Shown here in pieces: positions 1 to 9,700 of a stretch of 64,000 nucleotides of DNA. The DNA is from UBA5078 sp051252515 (lineage in GTDB: Bacteria > Pseudomonadota > Gammaproteobacteria > Pseudomonadales > Pseudohongiellaceae). The position numbers were made by a program, and so were the translations under genes. The DNA lies in assembly GCA_051252515.1 (NCBI GenBank), contig JBPOFS010000001.1:310001-374000 (forward strand), given 5' to 3'. Every line of letters begins with the position of its first letter. Within the stretch, counting starts at the first letter, position 1. The notes below the pieces were generated by a model. That model saw nothing but the letters and a program-made list of their open reading frames with translations, was not told the DNA's origin and searched no databases.

Positions 1-542
1 GCTGAAGCAGCTGGCTCGGCTTTAGAAGCCTTAGACGCCTTCGATGCCTTAGAAGCCTTAGACGTAAACGCACTCTTCAAGTCTTCTTTTACTTTATCAG
101 CGTCAAAGTTTGCGAGAGTACCGCCGCCTTCGAAGTGATTTACAAATACTTTTCCGATTGCATAAGTCGCCGCAGCGCCCAACGCACCTAGGCTAACACC
201 ACCGGCAACGGCACCTAGACCAGGAATCAACTTCAATGTTGAGAATGCCACTGGCGCCGCTAGACCGGCAGTAGCCAATGTCCCTAGCAATGTCGCAACA
301 GTAGTCTTAATAGCTTCCTCTTGAACTGTTTTGCCGTAAAGCTCAGTCAATTCACTCACCATCTTAACTTGAACAGCGGCAAGACCTGCTAGATCAAGAT
401 AAGGGACAGGAATGAAGCCAGCAGCCGCACTCCACTTGCATTTGCTGGAAATAATCGCCGACGCGCTGTCTAGACGTTCCATTTGCTCTGCGTCTTGGGT
501 TTCGATCTCAGATTCGTTCTCAGTTTCGACCTTAGTATCCAC
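1..542 (-). CDS. DUF697 family membrane protein (partial, C-terminus off the left edge)
   Basis: About 180 codons are visible, reading leftward from a GTG at 542. An AGGAG ribosome binding site lies 7 bases upstream of it. After an acidic, polar N-terminus of about 25 residues comes the typical DUF697 core: a segment with FIPVPYLDLAGLAAVQ and a following LTELYGK, then two hydrophobic, Gly/Ala-rich stretches that should cross or enter the inner membrane. DUF697 proteins (YcjF-like) have no settled biochemical function. The visible C-terminus is a low-complexity run of four Lys-Ala-Ser repeats followed by PAASA, and no stop is reached before the window ends. The gene is separated from the biosynthetic operon by 200 bases and probably has its own promoter. 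The family call is from motif recognition; the start codon is supported by the ribosome binding site. Confidence 0.75.
   Translation of the reverse strand, partial: MDTKVETENESEIETQDAEQMERLDSASAIISSKCKWSAAAGFIPVPYLDLAGLAAVQVKMVSELTELYGKTVQEEAIKTTVATLLGTLATAGLAAPVAFSTLKLIPGLGAVAGGVSLGALGAAATYAIGKVFVNHFEGGGTLANFDADKVKEDLKSAFTSKASKASKASKASKAEPAAS
25..60 (-). repeat. Four 9-bp tandem repeats encoding Lys-Ala-Ser
   Basis: Four degenerate copies of a 9-base unit (GAAGCCTTA, GACGCCTTC, GATGCCTTA, GAAGCCTTA on the + strand) lie in frame in the DUF697 gene and encode a KAS-KAS-KAS-KAS tail. The positive, flexible tail resembles histone-H1-like linkers. Such an array can change copy number by slippage. 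Confidence 0.6.
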
Positions 543-590
543 TTTATGCTCCTTGCAAAATAAGCTGCTGGTAAACCGTTAATTGAGCAA

Positions 591-620
591 CCGTAAATCG
601 CTTTACGGAGGTTTTTTTTT
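591..620 (+). terminator. Terminator-like hairpin with T-run, reading rightward
   Basis: A perfect 7-base inverted repeat (CCGTAAA at 591-597, TTTACGG at 602-608, loop TCGC) is followed by a run of nine T at 612-620. This is the layout of a rho-independent terminator on the + strand. No + strand gene lies upstream of it in this gap, so it may block antisense transcription into the operon, or the A-run may matter in the 5' leader of the leftward DUF697 gene. Confidence 0.4.
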
Positions 621-693
621 GAAAAATGGCGCAGGCATCAATACCAGTACCGCATTGCGATTTCTTACACCAAATGCCGATAGAATATCTCAA

Positions 694-699
694 ATTATA
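694..699 (-). promoter_or_regulatory. Possible -10 box for the DUF697 gene
   Basis: The minus strand reads TATAAT, a perfect sigma-70 -10 hexamer, about 150 bases upstream of the DUF697 start. No good -35 hexamer is found at the right distance, so this is tentative. Confidence 0.3.
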
Positions 700-744
700 G
701 ACTGAAACTCAAGCGCTTTCTCCCCTGTCTGAGGGCCTTTACTC

Positions 745-1617
745 TTAGCTCACACCATGAATAAATTCTGCGACCACTGCAGCGCTTTTTAATGGGTTAT
801 CTAGCATGACGGCATGCCCCGCTCTGGGCACGACTGAAAGCACTCCACGACCATCAAACGCCTCCATCATCGCTTGCGCTAACGCAGGCTCCAGAATAGA
901 TGACGCCTGCCCTCGCACCAGATGAACAGGGATCTGCAGAGAGCGCAACGCTTTCCAGATTTGTTCACTTAACGCCCCTCTGTCCTTATGCAAATTTTGA
1001 AACTCTGCATTTTTATGCCAGATACCAGGTGTAAAGGCCGGATCGGTTTTTGCTCTCAATTTGCCCTGACTAATTCTCAATCCAAATTTGGCAACATGCT
1101 CGAGAGCCTCGGTGTCCCCCATTACGTAAATCCGAGCTAAGCTGTCACGGTAAGCCTGCGCATCAGCGTAAAAAGCTGGCAACTGCATGACATCGTTGAC
1201 CAACCGGTCACCAGCGTCCGGATTAACCTCTGGACCTGCATCAATCAGTGTAAGCGAGGCCACCTGGGAAGGTGATGATTCAAGCGCCAGTATCGCCACT
1301 CTAGCCCCTAGCGAATGCCCCACAATATGAATTGTCGACTTGCCAAAGTGTTGAAGAAAGTCCTGCAAGTCCTCGGCAAGCTGCCAGTGCGAATACTTCT
1401 TCTCGGGGTCCCAGTCTGAATCGCCATGCCCACGTTGATCCAGCGCAATCACATGATGCGCGCCTTGCAACGAACTCACTAGAGAATCCCAAACGTGCGC
1501 ATCATTGGTAAAACCATGCAGTAAAATACAATAGCTCTTACAATCTGCCTCTACACAGGGATGGTTTATGTAATGTAACCGCAAACCATCCCTTGTCCGA
1601 AAATATCGACTTTCCAT
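745..1617 (-). CDS. Alpha/beta hydrolase, last gene of the NRPS/PKS operon
   Basis: This 290-residue single-domain alpha/beta hydrolase has the oxyanion-region motif LLHGFTNDAHVW near residue 33, the nucleophile elbow GHSLG (Ser about 102) and the late catalytic histidine in AGHAVML (about 267). It has no signal peptide, so it should be cytoplasmic. It starts 3 bases after the stop of the PBP-fold hydrolase gene and has no clear ribosome binding site, so it is probably translationally coupled and belongs to the operon. Because the NRPS has no thioesterase domain, this protein is a candidate for product release or for removing blocked acyl groups. It does not look like a typical type II thioesterase (GrsT-like), so an esterase or tailoring hydrolase is equally possible. 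Family call firm; role inferred. Confidence 0.85.
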   Translation of the reverse strand: MESRYFRTRDGLRLHYINHPCVEADCKSYCILLHGFTNDAHVWDSLVSSLQGAHHVIALDQRGHGDSDWDPEKKYSHWQLAEDLQDFLQHFGKSTIHIVGHSLGARVAILALESSPSQVASLTLIDAGPEVNPDAGDRLVNDVMQLPAFYADAQAYRDSLARIYVMGDTEALEHVAKFGLRISQGKLRAKTDPAFTPGIWHKNAEFQNLHKDRGALSEQIWKALRSLQIPVHLVRGQASSILEPALAQAMMEAFDGRGVLSVVPRAGHAVMLDNPLKSAAVVAEFIHGVS

Positions 1618-1620
1618 AGC

Positions 1621-3729
1621 TTATTTGGCGCCGTAAAGAATTTCGAGAATGCCTTCAAGCATCACTTCGTTGACGTCGGAAATATGGAAGTTCCCTTCGG
1701 CGTCATACTCAGTCAGCAATGTTCGATTCAACAACACAGCCATCGCCGTCCCAGTGCCAACGACATCATTGGGGTCTTCATAATGGTATTGCCAAGAGGC
1801 GTCATACCCCACTATCTGGCCTCTGTGACCAAATACTTTTAGCCCTAGGTCTTGCACGACCCCTTGCAGCATATTGATCTCTTCCCCGAATGCAGCGCTC
1901 ACTTCAAAAGGTTCACGCATCAAAGCTTGAGTGGCCGCACTCATCAGCTTTCCTTCCATCACTGCATCAGCCCATATTGCTAAGTCTGACGCTGTTGAGA
2001 TGATCGCCCCTGAACCCATCGTATAGGCTGGATCAGTGTTTGATCTTTCTATGTCAGTATGGGGAAAGCCGAACAGGTCAGCCACATACGGGCCTTGGTT
2101 GTCCGCCCAATTCACGTAGCCGTGTGCGTAAGTGCCTTTGAGCAACAACTCCCCCGGTGATGGGACAATAGTGTTTGTAAGCCCAAGCGGCTCTACAAAA
2201 CGCGTAGTAATCTCATTTTGCCAAGAATTACCCGTGATCATTTCAGCGATTTCCTGAAGCAATACATAATGCGTGTTCGAGTAGTTCCACTCTTTGCCAG
2301 GCTCGTTAACAAGATACGGACGGGCTTCTGTGGCGTTATTTTTTGCAAAGGATGAGTTGACTGCAGCGCCGATATTAATCAAATCGCCAGACCCATAAAC
2401 AAAGCCAGGCATGCCTATATAGCGGACGAACCACAGATCGGTAATGCCAGGTGAAACATCCATCGTGACGCCAAACGCATTTTCAAAATCCGGAAACTCG
2501 TTCGTGAAACTAAATATTCCCGCTGTATGATTTAGCAACATCTTGATAGTGGTCACATCCCCGTGCGGGAATTTACCTGGGAAGAATTCTTCGAGCTTTT
2601 GCTCTAATGTCAGCTTACCCTCATCCACTAATTGCATGATGAGCATGCCGGTGAATGACTTCGTAGCACTACCAATTCGGAACTGATGCTCAGGAGTCAT
2701 CAACTCGCCTGTTTTAGTATCGGCCACACCTGCCGCGGTATGCCAGACCTCTCCACTTGGCAGCTCAATCGATAGCGCAACACCCGGGATGGATTTTTGC
2801 TGTAATCGCGCCAGCATGTAACTTTGAATTTCTAGTTTCTGAAAATTTATTTGTGCAGCGTCAGCGTTGTAAGTGAGCGCACCTGCGTTAACAGTTTTAG
2901 TTGCAGTAGCAAGCGAAGCGTACTGACTATCAAAAGCAGTGCTGGTCAGATTCGTACCTGCTAACGCCGCACTAACAGCCTGCTTCATCACGGCTGTAAT
3001 TTGGATTCCGTTGACACTATTGTTATCGGCATCTAACAGACCCAGTACTCGCAGTGATTGAGAATACGACTGATCTTTCTCGCCAAGCGCATACAACGAG
3101 GCGTAATCGATTGTATTGGTAGAGGAGTTAGCAACAGGACTCCCAAGCCCAAGCGCTCCAATACTGAATGCAACAGGATTGCCCTCAACGGCATAGAATC
3201 TGCCTTGAGAGTCAGTCACACCCGTCTTCGTGCCTGACACATAATCAAGCCCACCCAGTGGAACGGTAAGCTTGCCTGGGACTACCTGCCAGAGGTTCTT
3301 GACCTTAAACATCGGCGCCGATTGCGTTAATGAAAACTGTGCTTCCATTTCCACTGCAAAGAAGTTCTCCCCGGATTTAAAGACAGGGATACTCAACGTG
3401 CCATTGGCCAAACGTGCCGAGTTGTCATACTCACTTTCCGGCGTCCCGGCCGATCCGATCAGATGGGAATCTGTGACCTGCAGAGTCTGGGATGTTGAAG
3501 CGCCAAGCAAAGTAAGCTCCACACTGTACAAGCCTCCGCCGTAAGCCAATTCTGGCAGACTGATGCTATTACCAGACCATACGGGGATCTCCCTACCCTC
3601 TACCGTATCGGCCTTAACATTACCGCCCGCAAAAATGGCCCCTAGTAAAACAAGAATAAACATTAGCGAACTGCCATCGAGTTTTCTCAGTGGTAGATAA
3701 AGACCTACTGTAAGCAATCGAAATTTCAT
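1621..3729 (-). CDS. Exported beta-lactamase/PBP-fold serine hydrolase (peptidase S12-like)
   Basis: The start is placed at the ATG at 3729 because an AAGGAG site lies just upstream; a longer reading would run back into the NRPS gene. The protein is about 702 residues. Residues 1-40 look like a signal peptide with a hydrophobic core (MFILVLLGAIFAGG) and an AxA-like cleavage site (VKA-D). A unique N-terminal region of about 270 residues follows; it includes a stretch LGLLDADNNSVNGIQI like one seen in marine gammaproteobacterial envelope proteins. The C-terminal domain carries the S12/class C triad: SATK (SxxK, Ser about 353), YSN (about 480) and HRG (about 633, in place of KTG). Such enzymes include esterases, DD-peptidases, the prodrug peptidases ClbP/ZmaM and the PBP-type thioesterases (SurE). 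It lies 13 bases after an NRPS that ends in an E domain with no TE, which suggests release, cyclization or product maturation. The signal peptide points to the periplasm. Confidence 0.85.
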   Translation of the reverse strand: MKFRLLTVGLYLPLRKLDGSSLMFILVLLGAIFAGGNVKADTVEGREIPVWSGNSISLPELAYGGGLYSVELTLLGASTSQTLQVTDSHLIGSAGTPESEYDNSARLANGTLSIPVFKSGENFFAVEMEAQFSLTQSAPMFKVKNLWQVVPGKLTVPLGGLDYVSGTKTGVTDSQGRFYAVEGNPVAFSIGALGLGSPVANSSTNTIDYASLYALGEKDQSYSQSLRVLGLLDADNNSVNGIQITAVMKQAVSAALAGTNLTSTAFDSQYASLATATKTVNAGALTYNADAAQINFQKLEIQSYMLARLQQKSIPGVALSIELPSGEVWHTAAGVADTKTGELMTPEHQFRIGSATKSFTGMLIMQLVDEGKLTLEQKLEEFFPGKFPHGDVTTIKMLLNHTAGIFSFTNEFPDFENAFGVTMDVSPGITDLWFVRYIGMPGFVYGSGDLINIGAAVNSSFAKNNATEARPYLVNEPGKEWNYSNTHYVLLQEIAEMITGNSWQNEITTRFVEPLGLTNTIVPSPGELLLKGTYAHGYVNWADNQGPYVADLFGFPHTDIERSNTDPAYTMGSGAIISTASDLAIWADAVMEGKLMSAATQALMREPFEVSAAFGEEINMLQGVVQDLGLKVFGHRGQIVGYDASWQYHYEDPNDVVGTGTAMAVLLNRTLLTEYDAEGNFHISDVNEVMLEGILEILYGAK

Positions 3730-3742
3730 GAGCACTCCTTCC

Positions 3743-6700
3743 TCAAGCATTATTGAATGATGGATCAAAGGTTTGTAATTTTCTTGCCACTCTTTCCCAG
3801 CAAGCTCGCATTGCCTCGGACTCAAACACATCCGGAGACCAAGCAACTTGTATTTCAAGAGCGTAATCTACAACATAAAACTCCAAATGCAGAGGCACGT
3901 CCACAGGCGAGGTCGCTGCCATCGCCCTGTCAAATACCCTTGAAGTCAAATTGAACAAATCTTCGGGATTCTGACTGTTAGCAAACTCCCCCAGATAATT
4001 AAAACTGATCATTGCAGGCAGAGCTGCGCGTAACGCAGGCTCTGCCGATAAACAGGCAAACACATCTGGCTGCAACGAGGCATCTGCCTGTAGTACGCGA
4101 TGCGCCTGTATCAAGCCATCGGACCCTGCAAACAGTTTGGTATTGAGGTTAAACAAACGAGCACGTGTTAGCCAAGCCACTTGGCGTGCCAAATCAAGCT
4201 CGCCTTCGCGGCCATGCCCCTCGATTAACAGCGGGATTTCCTCGACTGGCAACAGTGCGCTAAGCTCACTCAGCGCTTCTGCCAACAACAAATCTTGTAG
4301 AGAAAATTCAACGCTTTCACTCTCCGACTTACTGCGCAATGACTCACGCAATCTTTTCAGATCAGCCTCTGGGATTTGCAAATGCAAAGTCTGCAGATCA
4401 CGATGAACCCCGCAACTGGTCCCTAACGCATCCATCGTTGAGACCGCTTTGCCGTACTCGTCGCGCATCGCTTCGCTAATCTGCGCAGGCAGAATACTTG
4501 ACAGCTCTGTGGCCCGCTCGTTCGCGAGCACATCCAATAAATGTGGAGGTGACGCTGGCAGTATTGGAGGTTTCTGCGTTTCGGCATTATTCAAAATTGC
4601 CTGCGTTAAGGCATTGAGATCGGCAATCAGAATTCTCAGTGATACCCAGTCGGCGATGAGGTGGTGCAAAGCCAGTACTATAGACTCACTTTCTCCATCA
4701 GGGCCTTGAACTAATACACAGCGAAACAATGGCGCCGTCTCTAACGTGAAGTGACTGCATGCAATCGCTTCGATCGCTGCGTGCTCTGCCTGTGTCACGT
4801 TCGCAGATTGGCGACGATAGGGAAGCAAAACCTCATCTAGGCTAAGCGTTTCTTTAATTTCTTGGGCCCAATGATTCTCAAGCAAAGTAAACTGTGCTCG
4901 CAAGGAGTCGTGGTTTTGTATCAAAAGCTCCAATGCCGCACCCAACACACTGACCGTCACCTTTGCAGGAATTTCCAACTCAATCACTATATGGAAATGC
5001 TGTGCTTCTTCACGATCTCGAGAATGCAAAAACCAGTTTTGCACTGGCAATAACTCGATGTTACCGGCAAGTGCTTGTTGATGATTATTTGAGGCCTGCC
5101 ACGAAGTCAGGATCTCAGCCATCTCTGCAAGCAATGGCGAGGCGAAGAAATCTTTCAATGCACAAGTTAGGCCTTGCACTCTTAAAGCATTAATAACCTC
5201 TAGTGCCTTGATCGAGTCTCCGCCCAGCGCAAAGAAGTCGTCATATTTGCCCACGCGTTCAGCCTTCAATACGCGTTGCCAAACTTGCGCTAGGCTCTGT
5301 TCTGTCGTGGTGTTGGGTGCATTGAATTGAGTTTCTCTTGCGCTCACAAGCGCCAATAATGTCGCACGCTCTACTTTACCTGCTGAGGAAAGTGGGAAGG
5401 CCTCCAGCAACCATACATCACTAGGAATCATATAACGGGGCAACACCTTGCCCAGCTCCGTAAGTACTTGCGAGCGCTCGTCGGCGTCATCCGTGATTTG
5501 AGTAGAGGACCTAAGGCAATACAGCAACAACCCCAATTGAGGATGAACTATAGCCACCGCATCTCTAACGCCTTCGATATTGCGGGCAGCATGCTCTATC
5601 TCTCCGGGCTCAATGCGATATCCACGCACTTTAATTTGCGCATCTACCCGCCCTTGAAATTCGAGCAAGCCGTCTTCGCGCCAACGTACTAAATCACCAG
5701 AGCGGTACCAACGACCTTGTTGCGGATCATCAGCGATGCTGCCAAATTTTTCTTCACTAAGCTCATTTGCTGCGTAATAGCCCTCGCTTAACGTAGCACC
5801 GCCAATATAAAGCTCGCCAGTACTGCCCACCGGCACTCGAGAACCAGCACTATCGCGGACAGTCACTAAGACCCCCGGCAAAGGTTTGCCAATGGGGACG
5901 CCAAAGGGCCATTCATCCTGAGCACTCACAAGATAAGTCGTAGCACATACGGAGGTTTCGGTAGGGCCATAGGCGTTAATTACCTGCATTGATGCCGCGT
6001 AGTGGTGCATGTCTGCGCCTATGGCTGCCTCACCAGCGGTCACCAACACGCGCAATCTATCCATAGGGCGCCGGTTAAGCGCACGCAGGAATACCGGTGG
6101 CAAGGTGATCACCGTGACAGCCTTATGGTTCATCCAGCTCAAGAAAACATCTATATCGCTACGCGCCTCATTAGGAGCGATCGCAAGTGATGCCCCCGTG
6201 GCAAACGCGAGGAAAATTTCTGACAACGAGGCATCGAATGACAGCGCGGCGAACTGTCCTAACACATCATCAGCTTTCACATCGAACGCGAGTACCTGCT
6301 GCTCGATCATCGCTGAAAATGCACCATGAGATATCTGCACACCCTTTGGTTTGCCCGTCGACCCTGAGGTAAAGATCATATAGGCCACATCCGCAGGGCT
6401 TGGGATTACTTTGCACTCTTGTGCTTCCTGCGCTTGGTCCGCTTTATCCGAATAACAAAGATGCTGTAATCGAGGATTGCGTTGCTGCAAATCACGCGCT
6501 AAGTCTGCGCCATGTTCATCAGTGCTTAACAATAAGTCGACTGCACCCTCATCAATAATTAGCAACAACCTATCCAACGGATTATCCAAATCTAACGGGA
6601 TATAGACTGCACCGGCCTCCATAACGCCCAGCATCGCGGCAATGCTGCGGACACTGCGATTACCAATAACGCCAACGTGGGTTTGCTTACTATCGAACGC

Positions 6701-9700
6701 AGGATCAAACCCATCTGTATTTTCTCGAGCAGCGCGAATCACCGCGGCGATTCTTTGCATCTCATTGTTCAGCTCTGAATAAGACCAATCATTCTCGATA
6801 TCACTGACTCTACCGCTAGCTTGCACTTCTGCACGAGTGAAAATTTCCGGCAATAAGACAGCTTTACTGTTTAACGGCACTCCCTCGAACGCCTTAACTC
6901 GAGCAAGGTCGCTGTCTTGAATCCATGGGGTGTTCACCAATATATCGTTTTTTCGATTCGTAAGACCCTGCAATGCACGTTCAATACAACGCAGAATCAA
7001 CTCGATATTAGCCGCCGAATAAATGACATTGTCATACTCGGCAATCAGTTTCAGTGAACCGTTTGCTGCGGGGAATGCACTAAGGGTTAGATCGTATTGG
7101 CTAGTGCTAGAGGCAAGCGCTTGCACTTGGGCCACTTGAGCGCCAAATTTGAGATCATCTATCTCTGTATTCTGCAGGACTAGCAACACATCAAAAAGAG
7201 GTGTTCTTCCCGGGTCTCTAGGCAGGTCTAAACTCGAGACTATCGTGTCGAAAGGCACCGCCTGATGCGACAGGCATTCGTTGACCTCTTCCGCCACCTC
7301 ACGTAAAAACACTTCCACCGAATCATCAAGATTCAAGGTCGCTCGCAGAGGTAGGATATTCACGAAAAAGCCGATTACTGACTCCAGAGCCTGATGTTGC
7401 CTACCTGCAACGGCGGTACCTACACAGAAATTTTTCTGACCAGAAAGCCGCGCCAGCACGAACTGTAACGCAGCAAACAAACCGGTGAAATCACTGATCC
7501 CTAAGCGTGACAGGTGACCCGTATAACTTGACCAAGTAACGGCATCGATATCGATTTGAACCGAAGCCCCTTCGCTTTGCATCAAGCTTGGTCGCGGGGC
7601 AGCAGATGGTAGTTGCAGCGCTTCCACTGGATTGGCGAAATGTTCACGCCAGAATTCAACATCGCGTGCGCCAGCTTCAGCGGCCAACCACTCTAACTGC
7701 CATTGGGCGAAATCTCTAAACTGCACCAACTCAGCTTGTAACTGCGATGAGCCGTCGACGAAGAGACCATCATCGCTACCTCTATTGCTATAGTGTTTAT
7801 AGAGATCGGAGAGTTCCTTAGAGAAAATCCCAATCGACCAACCATCACTAATGATGTGATGCATCGTGATAAACAACACACTTCGGCCTGTAGATAACTC
7901 ACCTGCGGCCATGCGGATCAATGGCGCCTTCTGCAGATCAAACGCGAGTGCACATTGTTCCTGGGCGATGGTGTTCAACTGAGCATCGTCTAGCACTTCA
8001 TCAAACCATTCAACACTAGACTTTAAGGTAGAACCAGAGACCACTAACTGTCTTACCTCACCCTTGGCATTCTCTTGGAAACAAGTTCGTAATGCCTCGT
8101 GACGCAGCAATAAAGACTTAAACGCCATACCCAACGCCTGCCGGTTTAACACACCATCCACTGTCAGAGTGGCATGCATATGCAGAGGTGATGGCCCCTC
8201 AGCGCGAATGTGCTCTAACATCCACAATCTGGACTGCCCTGGGGAGACGGGATAACTGTCCGCTTTCGGCAATGCCCGCAATGTAGGTGCTGTCGTCAGA
8301 CTTACATCAGGGGTACTCCCATCAATTCGTGCCGCCAATGCGCTCAGCGTTGGGTACGCCTGCAAGTCGCGGAAATCCAGAGTTATGCCATAGTGAGCGG
8401 CGATGCGCGAAAACAGCATCATGGCCTTGAGACTGTGCCCCCCTAACTCATAGAACGAGTCTTCCTGAAAGATTTCAGTTTGCCCGAGTAGCTCGGAAAA
8501 ATAAGCGGCCAATATTATTTCGGTAGCGGTCGTCGGAATAGTACCTTGTGCGGTGTTACGCCCGGTACTGCCCGTTTTACTGATCTCGCGCTGCTGTTGC
8601 ATGACATTCAAGATGGCAGCGCCAGAGTTCAACGATCTTGCGAGCTCTGCGTAATAGCCCGACTTCCTGCTCGCCATTTGCAATGAACCTTTGCCCACTG
8701 CCGTGTCAGAATTCTGGGCTGCCGTACTCGCAGCCTCGGCGTCCTGCTGCGTATTGGACTCCTGCGAACCTGGTTGCCAGTGCGCTGCCTCATGTACGGC
8801 TAACAAGTACTGACTAGCCACTTGTCCATTGCGCGACACCTGATCAGTTTCTTGAGCGATACTTTGCAGGAACTGCATTGCCGGTGAGTTTCTCGCCAGC
8901 TTGATAAAATCTACGTGAATTATTTCGGCGCCAGCGGCCGCGGCGTCCTCGGCTAATTGCCTCAAGATTGTATGCTCAACACCGCGTCCTAAAACACGGC
9001 AGCTAAGCATAAGCCCCAATACTGTCCATACATCAGTGCCATGTCTCACGTACAGGCTGCCAGCCAAACCATAATCGCCGTATTTGTCAGTGACTCTAAT
9101 ACAGCTTATATCGACGTCAGGCTCTAAACGTAAAGTATCGAGCTCTGTTTCACTATAACGTATGCCGGTGGTATTAAACTGATTGGTGCGCTCCGACAAT
9201 TGCGCCACGCGAGTAAGATCACTAGCCTCCAGATTGCTCGTCACTACACGAATATCAAGGGAGGCCAAGAAATCCCCATAGCTACCCGTCGACTTTCTAA
9301 CGCTGACCCGTTGCAGCTCATCGGCATACATTTGCGAACGTAGCGCATCCTCTTCGGTGGCCGCGCGGGCATCGAGTAACCAAAGATGGGAAAGAAAAAC
9401 CTCACGCTGATCTGCCGGCGGCAGCTGGATAGCCAACACACCAGGGCAGGCGGCGAGAACCTGTTCGCATTCCAACGGACTGTCATCGATAAACACAAAA
9501 CTGTCTAGGCCCAAAGATAGCTCGCCAGCGAGTGTCCGAATACTCTCGGACTTGGGCCCCCAACCAGCACAAACGCGAGTCAAATGCTCCCAACGCAGCG
9601 GCATATCACGCTGCTCGAATACGGCGCGAACGTCTTCCTCGTTATTCTTTGTCGCTACGCAAATAAGAGCACCCGCCCCGCGTGCGCTCAATAACAACTC

